This document shows positions 27,580 through 36,403 of a stretch of 64,000 nucleotides of DNA, in pieces. The first letter of the stretch is position 1, and the number at the start of each line of letters is the position of its first letter. Made by a program: the position numbers and the translations under genes. Origin of the DNA: Daejeonella sp. Lineage in GTDB: Bacteria > Bacteroidota > Bacteroidia > Sphingobacteriales > Sphingobacteriaceae. The notes beneath the pieces are model-generated. The model worked only from the letters and a program-made list of their open reading frames with translations, was not told the DNA's origin and ran no database searches. The stretch is taken from the NCBI RefSeq assembly GCF_017495225.1, contig NZ_JAFEIG010000007.1, positions 62,001 through 126,000 on the forward strand. The letters are read 5' to 3'.

Positions 27580-28767
27580 TTAATTTCCCAGCTGCTTTAG
27601 GGCGATGTAGGTCATTAAACCTGTGCTTAAGCGTAGTGAATCTTCATCCACATCAAAGGTTGGCGTATGTACAGATGAAGTTATCCCACGAGAAATATTT
27701 CCTGTCCCAAGTCTATAAAAACAAGCATCTGAAGCCTGCGAAAAATAGGCGAAATCTTCAGCAGCCATCCATAAGTCGAGGTCGAGTACATTCTCCTTAC
27801 CCAAATATTCTTCTGCAGAGGCCCTAGCATTTGCGGTAAGCAGCTCCTCATTAACCAAAAAGGGATAGCCATTCACAATTTTAAAATCACATGAACCTCC
27901 CATAGCCTCGGCGATGCCTTCTGCCATTTTTTTCATTTTTTCATGTGCTTTAGCTCTCCACTCCTCATCCATGGTGCGGAAAGTGCCTTCCAAATACACT
28001 TCATTAGGGATAACATTGGTAGCCCCATTGGCAATAACCTTACCGAATGAAAGCACGGAAGGGGTTTTTGGATCAGCTACGCGACTTATAATCTGTTGTA
28101 AGGCAATGATAATATGAGATGTGATGACAACTGGATCAATATTTTGTTGAGGTTGAGCACCATGCCCCCCCTTCCCATGAACAGTTACATAAATTTCATC
28201 TGTTGACGCCATGTATTTCCCTGCACGAAAGCCGACCTTACCTGTCTCAATTAATGGCATCACATGCTGCCCGAGTACCGCATCAGGTTTAGGATTTTCT
28301 AATACCCCCTCCTGAATCATCAAATTTGCTCCGCCAGGTAATTTCTCTTCGGCAGGCTGAAATATTAATTTAACTGTCCCGCCAAACTCTTCTTTCAATT
28401 CCGAAAGAATTTTTGCTGTTCCAAGTAATGAAGAGGTATGAACATCATGTCCACAAGCATGCATTACACCTGGATTCTGAGATTTATATTCCACATCATT
28501 AGCCTCTAGAATCGGCAATGCATCCATATCGGCTCTAAGAGCCACCACGGCATTTGATGGCTTGGAGCCCTTAATTAGAGCCACCAGACCAGTGTTCGCC
28601 ATTTTTTTATACTCAATTCCGAGTTCATCTAACTTTTTTGCCACAAAGGCAGAAGTTTCATACTCGTGGAAAGAAAGTTCAGGATGAGCATGTAAATGCC
28701 TACGATTTGCCACCGTATCAGCATGAATTTGATTGGCAAGAAGGGTAACTTTATCTTTTAGCATCAT
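27580..28767 (-). CDS. M20-family amidohydrolase (IAA-amino-acid hydrolase / peptidase type)
   Basis: A 395-aa zinc-dependent hydrolase. Motifs: LRADMDALPI, MHACGHDVHTSSLLG with the bridging His/Asp pair, and QPAEEKLPGGA with the catalytic Glu pair. This is the M20D subgroup, which removes acyl or aminoacyl groups from amino acids; the substrate cannot be read from sequence. The start overlaps the end of the SPOR gene by four bases (ATGA), showing translational coupling. Confidence 0.88.
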   Translation of the reverse strand: MMLKDKVTLLANQIHADTVANRRHLHAHPELSFHEYETSAFVAKKLDELGIEYKKMANTGLVALIKGSKPSNAVVALRADMDALPILEANDVEYKSQNPGVMHACGHDVHTSSLLGTAKILSELKEEFGGTVKLIFQPAEEKLPGGANLMIQEGVLENPKPDAVLGQHVMPLIETGKVGFRAGKYMASTDEIYVTVHGKGGHGAQPQQNIDPVVITSHIIIALQQIISRVADPKTPSVLSFGKVIANGATNVIPNEVYLEGTFRTMDEEWRAKAHEKMKKMAEGIAEAMGGSCDFKIVNGYPFLVNEELLTANARASAEEYLGKENVLDLDLWMAAEDFAYFSQASDACFYRLGTGNISRGITSSVHTPTFDVDEDSLRLSTGLMTYIALKQLGN

Positions 28768-29171
28768 CGAAGAATTATCATTTCAGAGAAAATAAACATG
28801 GACGAATAAAACTTTTTAAGCTCATTCATGAATTTTTCGGCTTCAAGTTTGGTGCGAAAATCGCCCACTCTAAGCCTATAATTTGGCTGAACATAACTGA
28901 TATAAGTTGAATATGCCGGATAACGTACCTTGAATTTTGCTTGCTCATTATAAGCATCCTGACGTTGAAGTCCGGAAAACACTTGAACTCGAAAACCTGA
29001 AACCGAAATATTGGATCCCGATTTCACATTTTTACTCAAAGCTAAGCGCTTAGCAATTAAACTATCAATCTGAGGATCCTTCGTAACAGTCAACTGGCCT
29101 CTCTCCTGCGCCGAAGCAACTTGGATACCTATCGCAAAAAAAATAAAGCAGACGAGATCCTTCCATTTCAT
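28764..29171 (-). CDS. Exported SPOR-domain protein
   Basis: A 135-aa protein with a signal peptide (MKWKDLVCFIFFAIGIQVAS). The C-terminal half is a SPOR domain: FRVQVFSGLQRQDA near its start and the typical RLRVGDFRTKLEAEKFMNEL near its end. SPOR domains bind denuded glycan strands at the division site. It lies 3 bp downstream of secA and 4 bp overlapping the M20 gene. Confidence 0.8.
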   Translation of the reverse strand: MKWKDLVCFIFFAIGIQVASAQERGQLTVTKDPQIDSLIAKRLALSKNVKSGSNISVSGFRVQVFSGLQRQDAYNEQAKFKVRYPAYSTYISYVQPNYRLRVGDFRTKLEAEKFMNELKKFYSSMFIFSEMIILR

Positions 29172-29174
29172 GAT

Positions 29175-32100
29175 TTACTCCGCTCCTATACCATGACAGT
29201 TTTTATATTTCTTACCACTTCCACATGGGCAAGGGTCATTTCTTCCAATTTTGTTCTCTACACGAATAGGCTGTGTTTTTTGCAATTCACGCGTATCATC
29301 AACTGGCACCCCATTTGCAGATTGAGCAAGCTCCGGCTTTGAAACCTTCAATTTACTCAAATCTTGACGCTGCTGAGGGCGTGCCTCACGGACTTGTGCA
29401 GGGTCTTGCGAAGGAATATTACCCTTAAACAAGAAACTTACAATATCCTTATTTACAGTTGCCAACATTTGCTTAAACATATTGAAGGCTTCCATTTTAT
29501 AGACAATCAATGGGTCTTTTTGCTCGTAAACCGCATTTTGTACCGACTGCTTTAAATCGTCCATTTCGCGTAAATGCTCCTTCCAAGCATCATCAATTAG
29601 CGCCAGAACAACCGTTTTCTCGAAGGCCTTAAATACCTCATAGCCATTGCTATCCACGGCTTTTTTAAGATTTGCAGCCACCTGAACCGAGCGAATGCCA
29701 TCTGTAAATGGAACTACGATATTTTCAATTTGATCGCCACGCTCCTTCAAAACATCCCTTAAAACTGGGAAAGTTTGATGCGCAATAGCCTCTAATTTAC
29801 GGTTATAATATGCCTCAATTTTAGCAAACATCTTATCCGTAAGATTGTTAATATTAGTCTCCGCAAATTGCTTTTCCGTCATTTCTGGATCTACCGAGAA
29901 AATACGAATAATCTCCATTTCGAAGCCTTCATAATTCCCCTGATCTTTGTATTCAGAAACAATATCCTCAACCACATCAAAAATGGTATTATTCAAATCT
30001 ACATCCAAGCGCTCTCCAAAAAGGGCATTTTTACGCTTCGCATAAATTACTGAACGCTGCGAGTTCATCACATCATCATACTCCAATAAACGCTTACGAA
30101 CACCAAAATTGTTTTCCTCAACCTTACGTTGAGCACGCTCAATAGATTTGGTAATCATGGAATGTTGAATCACTTCACCTTCCTCAATTCCCATACGTAG
30201 CATGATGTTTGAAATACGCTCAGAACCAAATAAACGCATTAAATTGTCTTCCAAAGAGACAAAAAACTGACTTGATCCTGGATCACCTTGACGACCTGCA
30301 CGACCACGCAACTGTCTATCAACACGACGTGATTCATGACGCTCGGTACCTACAATTGCCAAACCACCAGCCTCTTTCACACCTGGGCCAAGCTTAATAT
30401 CCGTACCACGACCCGCCATGTTGGTAGCAATGGTAACCGTACTCGCCTGACCAGCCTCCGCAACGATATCAGCCTCTTTCTGGTGTAATTTCGCGTTTAA
30501 GACATTGTGTTTAATGCCTCTTAATTTAAGCATGCGACTTAAAAGTTCGGAAATCTCAACCGAAGTGGTACCCACCAAGACTGGTCTGCCCGCTTGTGTA
30601 AGACGTGTGATTTCATCCGCTACCGCATTATATTTTTCACGGACGGTGCGATACACCATGTCCTCTTCATCTTTACGCTTAGCAATAACGTGGGTAGGAA
30701 TTTCAACAACATCCAATTTATAGATTTGCCAAAGCTCGCCCGCCTCGGTAACCGCCGTTCCAGTCATACCACAAAGCTTATGGTACATTCTGAAGAAATT
30801 CTGGAGCGTGATGGTTGCATAGGTTTGAGTTGCATCCTCAACCTTCACATTTTCTTTAGCCTCAATTGCTTGGTGTAGGCCATCCGAGTAACGGCGACCA
30901 TCCATGATACGGCCTGTTTGCTCATCAACCAACTTAATTTTACCCTCATCAACGATATATTCAACGTCGATTTCAAATAAAGTATAAGCTTTTAAAAGCT
31001 GATTTACAGAGTGGATACGTTCAGATTTGATAGAGAAATCGCGCATTAAAGCATCTTTTTTCTCTAGCTTTTCCTCCATAGAGAGCCCCGACTTTTCCAA
31101 TTCGGCAATTTCGGTCCCCACATCAGGCATCACAAAGAAATTATGATCCTCGCCTGAGCTAGTAATCAGCTCAATACCTTTTTCTGTTAGTTCAACCTGA
31201 TTATTTTTTTCATCAATCACAAAGAAAAGCTCGGAATCAACCTTAGGCATTTCCTTGTTTTGGTTTTCCATGTAATAATGCTCCGATTTGGTCAACACTT
31301 GACGCATGCCAGGCTCACTCAAAAATTTGATAAGCGCTTTACTTTTAGGTAAACCACGGTAAGCTCTTAAAAGGGCTAAACCACCATCTTGCGGACCCGC
31401 TTGGCCTTCATTAATTGATTTTTTAGCTTCGTTTAAAACATTATTGATGAAATTCTTTTGAGCAGTAACCAAGCGTTCGATACGTGGTTTTAACTCATAA
31501 AATTCGTGTTCATCACCACGTGGGATAGGTCCCGAAATGATTAAAGGCGTTCTAGCATCATCAATTAATACTGAATCCACCTCATCAACCATGGCAAAAT
31601 GTAATTTACGTTGAACCAGACTTTCAGGATTCGATGTCATATTGTCACGCAAATAATCGAAGCCAAATTCATTGTTCGTCCCGAAGGTAATGTCGGCAAG
31701 GTAAGCCTTACGTCTATCTTCCGAATTTGGCTGATGCTTATCGATACAATCCACTGTCAAACCGTGGAACTCAAATAAAGGACCATTCCACTCCGAGTCA
31801 CGACGAGCCAAATAATCGTTCACCGTAACGATATGTACTCCTTGTCCCGATAACGCATTTAAGTATGCTGGCAAAGTACCAACAAGCGTTTTACCCTCAC
31901 CCGTAGCCATTTCAGAGATTTTACCTTGGTGCAAAACAATACCACCAATTAACTGAACATCATAATGAATCATGTTCCAGGTTACTTCTGTCCCGGCTGC
32001 TAACCAAGTATTATGGTGGATAGCCTTATCACCATTGATGATTACATTCTTTTTGCGAGCCGCTAATTCACGGTCGGCTTGCGTTGCAGTAACCTCAATC

Positions 32101-32477
32101 GTTTTATTTTCGGTGAAACGACGAGCAGTATCTTTCATCACTGCAAAAGCTTCAGGCAAGATTTCCATTAAAACCTTTTCAAGCTCTGCATCGCGATCTT
32201 TTTGAAGTTTATCCAACTGATCATAAAGGGCAGTCTTCTCATTCATTGGTAAATCTGCAGACTCAGCTTTGGCTTTCACTGCGGCAATTTCAATATCAAT
32301 TTCTGTGAGATATTCTTTAATTCGGGACTTAAAATCAAGGGTTTTTTGCCTCAATTCATCATTAGTCAGTGTAGATAATTTGCTATATTCTTCTTTAGTT
32401 TTTTCAACTAAGGGCTGTATTAACTTAATATCACGGTTTGATTTACTACCGAAAAGCTTACTAATAAGTGCTAACAT
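29175..32477 (-). CDS. secA: Preprotein translocase ATPase SecA
   Basis: The motor of the Sec export channel, 1100 aa, longer than the E. coli protein because of insertions typical of Bacteroidota (for example around residues 335-440). Motifs: Walker A in [48 protein letters not shown] and [14 protein letters not shown]. The extreme C-terminus keeps the SecB-binding zinc motif [14 protein letters not shown] start at ATG 32477 ([16 protein letters not shown]), the usual SecA N-terminus, not at 32513. Confidence 0.97.
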   Translation of the reverse strand: MLALISKLFGSKSNRDIKLIQPLVEKTKEEYSKLSTLTNDELRQKTLDFKSRIKEYLTEIDIEIAAVKAKAESADLPMNEKTALYDQLDKLQKDRDAELEKVLMEILPEAFAVMKDTARRFTENKTIEVTATQADRELAARKKNVIINGDKAIHHNTWLAAGTEVTWNMIHYDVQLIGGIVLHQGKISEMATGEGKTLVGTLPAYLNALSGQGVHIVTVNDYLARRDSEWNGPLFEFHGLTVDCIDKHQPNSEDRRKAYLADITFGTNNEFGFDYLRDNMTSNPESLVQRKLHFAMVDEVDSVLIDDARTPLIISGPIPRGDEHEFYELKPRIERLVTAQKNFINNVLNEAKKSINEGQAGPQDGGLALLRAYRGLPKSKALIKFLSEPGMRQVLTKSEHYYMENQNKEMPKVDSELFFVIDEKNNQVELTEKGIELITSSGEDHNFFVMPDVGTEIAELEKSGLSMEEKLEKKDALMRDFSIKSERIHSVNQLLKAYTLFEIDVEYIVDEGKIKLVDEQTGRIMDGRRYSDGLHQAIEAKENVKVEDATQTYATITLQNFFRMYHKLCGMTGTAVTEAGELWQIYKLDVVEIPTHVIAKRKDEEDMVYRTVREKYNAVADEITRLTQAGRPVLVGTTSVEISELLSRMLKLRGIKHNVLNAKLHQKEADIVAEAGQASTVTIATNMAGRGTDIKLGPGVKEAGGLAIVGTERHESRRVDRQLRGRAGRQGDPGSSQFFVSLEDNLMRLFGSERISNIMLRMGIEEGEVIQHSMITKSIERAQRKVEENNFGVRKRLLEYDDVMNSQRSVIYAKRKNALFGERLDVDLNNTIFDVVEDIVSEYKDQGNYEGFEMEIIRIFSVDPEMTEKQFAETNINNLTDKMFAKIEAYYNRKLEAIAHQTFPVLRDVLKERGDQIENIVVPFTDGIRSVQVAANLKKAVDSNGYEVFKAFEKTVVLALIDDAWKEHLREMDDLKQSVQNAVYEQKDPLIVYKMEAFNMFKQMLATVNKDIVSFLFKGNIPSQDPAQVREARPQQRQDLSKLKVSKPELAQSANGVPVDDTRELQKTQPIRVENKIGRNDPCPCGSGKKYKNCHGIGAE

Positions 32478-32525
32478 GTGTATTTGAAAATAATTAAAAT
32501 CAATTGCATACAAGAACTAAGCCAT

Positions 32526-32541
32526 TGGCTAAAATTAGCCA
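32526..32541. promoter_or_regulatory. Inverted repeat in the secA leader
   Basis: TGGCTAAAATTAGCCA: a 7-bp stem with a 2-nt centre, between the predicted secA promoter and start codon. It could be a leader hairpin or an operator. Confidence 0.3.
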
Positions 32542-32558
32542 GAATGACATAATTGATT

Positions 32559-32566
32559 CAAAATTA
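32559..32566 (-). promoter_or_regulatory. Predicted -7 box of secA
   Basis: Minus-strand TAATTTTG fits TAnnTTTG exactly, about 81 nt before the secA start. Confidence 0.4.
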
Positions 32567-32662
32567 CGATTATTAATTAGGATTGAGAAGAAATTAGGAT
32601 GGGGGATGGGGAGGAATTAAGCAAGATTTGGAATTTTGGGAATTTTTTATTATATTAAATAG

Positions 32663-32750
32663 CAATTAACGTGATATCCACCGTCATTTCGGACAGCCAT
32701 TATTATCGCTCTGTTACCAATTAACGTGAAAATCACCGCCATTTCGAACA
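32663..32750. repeat. Two imperfect direct repeats with 55-bp period
   Basis: CAATTAACGTGATATCCACC at 32663 and CAATTAACGTGAAAATCACC at 32718, each continuing into an ATTTCGRACA segment. A third, partial AACGTGATGTCACC follows at 32761. The 479-bp gap between secA and the RAYT gene holds these repeats and the hairpin pair, and no gene. Confidence 0.75.
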
Positions 32751-32800
32751 TGCTACTCCAAACGTGATGTCACCAGTATACGTGTGGCATGGAGAAATCC

Positions 32801-32863
32801 ACTGTCCGTAGAGTTAAGCGCAGCGTCTCTACGGATTAGCAAATGATAAGAGTCTTCAGACTC
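32801..32863. repeat. Left hairpin pair flanking the RAYT gene
   Basis: Hairpin A: TCCGTAGAG ... CTCTACGGA (9-bp stem, 32805-32835). Hairpin B: GAGTCT-TC-AGACTC (32850-32863). The 35-bp block 32801-32835 is the inverted copy of 33655-33689 with one mismatch. Confidence 0.9.
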
Positions 32864-32992
32864 GTCTCAAATAAACTATTACCGTTTATCAGCCATTAAA
32901 CACCGTTCAATAACTATTCTACCAATAATTGACATCCCCATGTATCTTTAAATTATTGTTTTTATTTCCAATTGCTTATTATTTTTTACTAA

Positions 32993-33547
32993 ATGTCGGA
33001 TAGAGGTTTCCAAATTAAAGATCAATACGCAGTACATTTTCTCACCTTCACTGTAGTTGAATGGGTGGATGTTTTTACTAGAAAGATCTACTCAGATATT
33101 TTAATAGATAGTCTAAAGTTTTGTCAAGAAAAAAAGGGACTAAAAATACATGCATGGTGCATCATGAGCAATCACGTTCATCTAATCTTATCTACAGACG
33201 GCGTCAAAAAACTTTCTGATGTAATTAGAGATTTTAAAAAATTTAGTTCTTTTGCCATTATAAATGCCATTCAGAATAATCCTAAAGAAAGTAGAAAAAA
33301 ATGGATGTTATGGATTTTTGGGAAAGCAGGTAAATTTAATAGTCGAAATGAAAATTATCAATTTTGGCAGCAGACTAATCATCCAATAGAATGTTCTTCG
33401 GAAGAAATATTGATGTCAAGAATGAAATATTTACATGAAAACCCAATTAGGGCAGGAATTGTAAATTTTGAACAAGATTATTTGTATTCATCGGGTATTG
33501 ATTATTATGGAAATGGCCGAGGCTTGATTAAAATTGATTTTGTGTGA
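32993..33547 (+). CDS. REP-associated tyrosine transposase (RAYT, IS200-like Y1/HUH)
   Basis: A 184-aa single-strand DNA nuclease/transposase. The HUH motif is His61-Val-His63 in WCIMSNHVHLIL; the candidate catalytic tyrosine is Tyr146 in KYLHENPIRAGIV, a phrase characteristic of the TnpA_REP branch. The frame is intact, so the protein may be active. It is flanked by matching hairpins on both sides. Relatives usually exist as one or a few copies and are considered domesticated or self-limited. Confidence 0.9.
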   Translation: MSDRGFQIKDQYAVHFLTFTVVEWVDVFTRKIYSDILIDSLKFCQEKKGLKIHAWCIMSNHVHLILSTDGVKKLSDVIRDFKKFSSFAIINAIQNNPKESRKKWMLWIFGKAGKFNSRNENYQFWQQTNHPIECSSEEILMSRMKYLHENPIRAGIVNFEQDYLYSSGIDYYGNGRGLIKIDFV

Positions 33548-33624
33548 TGGGTTTTGATTTTTTTTTATTTTACAATAAATATTGTTGAATTAGAGAAGAG
33601 TTTGAAAGACTTGTTATTTAATAG

Positions 33625-33689
33625 AGGAGTCTGAAGACTCCTTACATTGATGAATCCGTAGAGACGCTACGCTTAACTCTACGGACAGT
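33625..33689. repeat. Right hairpin pair flanking the RAYT gene
   Basis: Hairpin B' AGGAGTCT-GA-AGACTCCT (33625-33642) and hairpin A' TCCGTAGAG ... CTCTACGGA (33655-33685, block to 33689). These are inverted copies of the left pair. Confidence 0.9.
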
Positions 33690-33841
33690 CTGAGCTCATC
33701 CGCGAAAATCTGCGGGGGATTTTTGTTATATCGAATTGAAAATTATTATAATGTAAATTAAAAAAATTAATTAAATTTACCTTAAGATGAGCCCATTTAA
33801 TTAACATTTAAAAAAGAATTTTAAGCTATTTAATTACTAAA

Positions 33842-33931
33842 ATGAATAAAATTGAACTAAAGACATTTTTTAAATATGGCTTTATCGTAGGGATAGCCAT
33901 AGGTGCGATTGTATTAAAACATATTTTATAA
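33842..33931 (+). CDS. Very small predicted membrane protein (29 aa)
   Basis: ATG to TAA encodes MNKIELKTFFKYGFIVGIAI continuing GAIVLKHIL: a short charged N-terminus and one hydrophobic helix with glycines spaced as in GxxxGxxxG helix-packing motifs. It is first of four consecutive tiny genes on the same strand. No known family recognised. Coding status is inferred from the repeated pattern of four such frames in a row. Confidence 0.45.
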   Translation: MNKIELKTFFKYGFIVGIAIGAIVLKHIL

Positions 33932-33947
33932 ATCTTAAATTAAAAAA

Positions 33948-34070
33948 ATGAATTCCCAAAATGACGATTTAGAGCGTAAATACAATCGCCTTAAACGGAG
34001 TAATCAATATCTTTTTGCACTTGTAGTGATGACATTGATTATTCAGGTTTATAATTTGATTTTTAAATAA
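33948..34070 (+). CDS. Very small predicted membrane protein (40 aa)
   Basis: Begins MNSQNDDLERKYNRLKRSNQ and ends with one hydrophobic helix (YLFALVVMTLIIQVYNLIFK). The N-terminal half is charged and could be a short amphipathic helix or coiled coil. The start lies 16 bp after the previous tiny gene. No family recognised. Confidence 0.5.
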   Translation: MNSQNDDLERKYNRLKRSNQYLFALVVMTLIIQVYNLIFK

Positions 34071-34104
34071 ATTTCAATGGGCATCTTTTAAATAATAAAG
34101 AATT

Positions 34105-34281
34105 ATGGATAGAGAAGAAAATCATAAATACATTGAAAATCTGAAGCAATTGTTTAATGAACTTATGGCTAATAAATTGACTAAAACTTTATTTACGGCC
34201 TTGCTCATCGCCACATTATTTAATCAATCTTTTAAAGCAGGTACTTCGATTGGCCAATTTATTTATTATGTCACCCATTGA
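34105..34281 (+). CDS. Very small predicted membrane protein (58 aa)
   Basis: Begins MDREENHKYIENLKQLFNEL, followed by a hydrophobic segment TLFTALLIATLF and a second weakly hydrophobic tail (GQFIYYV). It follows the previous tiny gene by 34 bp. Same architecture as its neighbours: charged N-terminus, C-terminal membrane helix. No family recognised. Confidence 0.5.
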   Translation: MDREENHKYIENLKQLFNELMANKLTKTLFTALLIATLFNQSFKAGTSIGQFIYYVTH

Positions 34282-34315
34282 ATTTAATAATCAATAATTA
34301 AACCCAAATAGAATT

Positions 34316-34438
34316 ATGTTACATTTAATCAAATTAGAGGTTCTTATCTTTCTAGAAAAACACTGGGTACAATTGTTTACTATTGGTCTGCTAATTGGTG
34401 CCTTTATAGCATCTTCTGAGCACATTCAAACAAAATAA
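34316..34438 (+). CDS. Very small predicted membrane protein (40 aa)
   Basis: Begins MLHLIKLEVLIFLEKHWVQL and contains the helix LFTIGLLIGAFIASSE, whose FxxGxxIGA pattern resembles FIVGIAIGA in the 29-residue neighbour. It follows by 34 bp and is preceded by the same GAATTATG context as the 58-aa gene (AGAATTATG). No family recognised. The 155 bp from here to the next gene hold only its promoter. Confidence 0.5.
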   Translation: MLHLIKLEVLIFLEKHWVQLFTIGLLIGAFIASSEHIQTK

Positions 34439-34561
34439 GGCTTAGAATTATCAAAATGACATTAAATGGCTTAAGTACCGCTGTAAAATAAAGGACAGCC
34501 TCTCCACGAACAGTCCGGCTTTAAACCTAAGCTCATAATGACCAAGACTCCTGAAAAATTA

Positions 34562-34569
34562 TAGTTTTG
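34562..34569 (+). promoter_or_regulatory. Predicted -7 box of the GH18 gene
   Basis: TAGTTTTG fits TAnnTTTG and lies 24 nt before the ATG at 34594. Confidence 0.4.
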
Positions 34570-34593
34570 TAATCAAACAGACAAAATTTTAAA

Positions 34594-35631
34594 ATGAAAA
34601 AAATATTTTGCTTCTCGTCGATTTTAATAATGAGTTTTAGTGCATGTAAAAAAAATAAAGACACGCAGCCATCAACCGTTACGCCAGTTAACCCACCAAC
34701 ACCTATCAACTATGTGGCCGACAAAAGTTTTAAAATAGTAGCTTATATGCCTAGCTACAAAGACCCCGCATTGGTTGATGTGAGCAAATACAAAATGATT
34801 ACCCACTTGTTTTATGCATTTTTAGAAATTAATGCTTCAGGAGACGGATCCTTAAATCCACTTCCACAACCATCAAGATTTGAAGTCGTTAAACAAAGAG
34901 CAAAGGCAAATGGCCTCAAATTTGGAATTTCTATTGCAGGTTTGAGTGATTATTTTGTAAAAATGGCGAGTTCTGCTACTTCAAGAACAAAATTTGTAAC
35001 TCAAGTTGTATCATTTGCAAAATCAAATGATTTAGATGGTGTAGATTTAGATTGGGAGTACCCAAATGCCACCCTTGGATCTGCCGATAATTTCACCTTA
35101 TTAGTACAAGAATTAGCTTTAGAACTTCACAAAGCGAATAAATTTTTAAGCGCAGCCGTAACCCCTGCTGTTTATGCTGGCGGTGTTAGAGATGGGGTAA
35201 AAGCCGGAGCTATTGCCGCAGTTGATTTTTTTAATATTATGCAGTATGATGGCACTAACTACGATACTTCAGAACCTTTAAACCACGCTTCTTATAAAAT
35301 GTCGGTAGCCAGTTTAGATATATGGCTAGGATCTAAAGGACTACCAAAAGAAAAAGCAGTAGTTGGAATGCCCCTTTATGGAAAGGATGCCACAGGCAAA
35401 ATATCTATCGCGTATAGAGATATAGAAACTTCGGGCGCTAATGTAAACTTAAATGCAGCTACAGTAAATGGTGTTGCTTATGGTTTTAATGGCATTACAT
35501 TGATAAAACAAAAGACTCAATTAGCCAAAGAAAGAGCAAATGGCATTATGTTTTGGGAGTTTGCACACGATAGCAATACAAGCAATTCATTGGTAAAAGC
35601 AGCAAACGATCAGTTGGGACGATCCTACTAA
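34594..35631 (+). CDS. GH18 family lipoprotein (chitinase-like)
   Basis: A 345-aa glycoside hydrolase with a lipoprotein signal (MKKIFCFSSILIMSFSAC, Cys18) and a Thr/Pro-rich spacer (25-40). The GH18 catalytic signature is complete: DGVDLDWEYP with Asp148, Asp151, Asp153 and the acid Glu155. Other barrel strands: KIVAYMPSY, ITHLFYAFL, FGISIAGL, FFNIMQYDG and GIMFWEFAHD. It probably cuts chitin-like or peptidoglycan-type GlcNAc polymers at the cell surface. No carbohydrate-binding module is present. Confidence 0.9.
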   Translation: MKKIFCFSSILIMSFSACKKNKDTQPSTVTPVNPPTPINYVADKSFKIVAYMPSYKDPALVDVSKYKMITHLFYAFLEINASGDGSLNPLPQPSRFEVVKQRAKANGLKFGISIAGLSDYFVKMASSATSRTKFVTQVVSFAKSNDLDGVDLDWEYPNATLGSADNFTLLVQELALELHKANKFLSAAVTPAVYAGGVRDGVKAGAIAAVDFFNIMQYDGTNYDTSEPLNHASYKMSVASLDIWLGSKGLPKEKAVVGMPLYGKDATGKISIAYRDIETSGANVNLNAATVNGVAYGFNGITLIKQKTQLAKERANGIMFWEFAHDSNTSNSLVKAANDQLGRSY

Positions 35632-35654
35632 TTCTTTTACCGCGTTTAAATTTT

Positions 35655-35762
35655 TGCGCCTTCGCGAGATTTAATCTGCGCTGATCTGCGAAAATCTACG
35701 GGAGTTTATCTTTTGCAAGTCGCAGATGTCGTTTTCTTGGCTTCAAGAACCTCAGCCACCGC
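35655..35762. repeat. Dispersed GC-rich repeat fragment
   Basis: Contains ATCTGCGCTGATCTGCGAAA, CGCAGATGTCG and TTCAAGAACCTCAGCCACCG, the same pieces seen in the composite elements near 41.5 and 48.5 kb. It lies between the converging ends of the GH18 and XRE genes. Confidence 0.8.
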
Positions 35763-35780
35763 ATAACTTCCAACTCCAGA

Positions 35781-36146
35781 CTAAAACTTACCTTTCTCTA
35801 GCAGCATCTCTTTTAGAAAAGCAATTTGCTCGTCTTTTGCCTGTATTAGTTTTTCGTAAACTGCTTTATTGTCTTGGTAAAGATTCTCCACCTGCTGATG
35901 CCCAACTGCATTATCCTTTAAATCTTGATTATAAATAATCTGATTTTTAAGATCTAAAATTTCAGATACTTCTGTTTCTAAAAGTTTACCAATTGAAAAA
36001 AGGCGATCTATTGTAATTTTAGTCACACCGCTCTCTAATTTTGCGTAAGATGCTTGGTTAACATCTAAATGATGCGCCATATATTCCTGACTAAAACCTC
36101 TTAACTCACGGTACTTTCTTATATTTTTTGCAATCGTATCATTCAT
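35781..36146 (-). CDS. XRE-family helix-turn-helix regulator
   Basis: A 121-aa DNA-binding protein. The N-terminal HTH (about residues 8-60) has RKYRELRGFSQEYMAHHLDV and NQASYAKLESGVTKI, typical of the Cro/CI (HTH_3) fold. The C-terminal 35 residues are Lys/Glu/Gln-rich and probably form a dimerising coiled coil. I start at ATG 36146; the frame upstream to 36194 contains the promoter. It is divergent from the peptide-export operon, so it is a candidate regulator of it. Confidence 0.85.
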   Translation of the reverse strand: MNDTIAKNIRKYRELRGFSQEYMAHHLDVNQASYAKLESGVTKITIDRLFSIGKLLETEVSEILDLKNQIIYNQDLKDNAVGHQQVENLYQDNKAVYEKLIQAKDEQIAFLKEMLLEKGKF

Positions 36147-36166
36147 AAAAAGAATAATTATATTCT

Positions 36167-36195
36167 CAAATATAATAAAATATTCATAAAACAAA
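36167..36195 (-). promoter_or_regulatory. Predicted promoter of the XRE gene
   Basis: Minus strand: TTTG (36195-36192), a 17-nt spacer, then TATATTTG (36174-36167), which fits TAnnTTTG; 20 nt before the ATG. Confidence 0.5.
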
Positions 36196-36273
36196 TAGTA
36201 TGTGAAAATTTTTATCTCCTAATTTGATGTACATCATTGCCTATGTTAATTAAAATAACCTAAAATTAAACAT

Positions 36274-36396
36274 ATGCAGAAAAACAACATTAAGTTAATT
36301 CCTACTTTTTCTATACATCTCTTATTATTAGTCCTTTTCAATTTTAAAATTGAAGAAAGGGTTAATCAGAACATTGAATTTAGCCCTTTAGTTTAA
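36274..36396 (+). CDS. Small hydrophobic peptide upstream of the export operon (40 aa)
   Basis: ATG to TAA encodes MQKNNIKLIPTFSIHLLLLV, then a polar tail ending IEFSPLV. It has one hydrophobic stretch and no double-glycine motif. It ends 7 bp before the HlyD-family gene, consistent with co-transcription. It could be a leader peptide, an accessory membrane peptide or an unprocessed effector. No family recognised. Confidence 0.4.
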   Translation: MQKNNIKLIPTFSIHLLLLVLFNFKIEERVNQNIEFSPLV

Positions 36397-36403
36397 GTTA
36401 GAT

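Larger units (their letters stand above)
32801..33689 (+). mobile_element. RAYT unit: Y1 transposase gene between mirrored REP hairpins
   Basis: The transposase gene sits between two hairpin pairs in mirrored order (A-B-gene-B'-A'). REP-associated tyrosine transposases typically lie between inverted REP sequences on which they act. Exact outer ends are not determined; GC-rich palindrome debris (33688-33720, CGCGAAAATCTGCGGG) abuts the right end. Confidence 0.8.
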
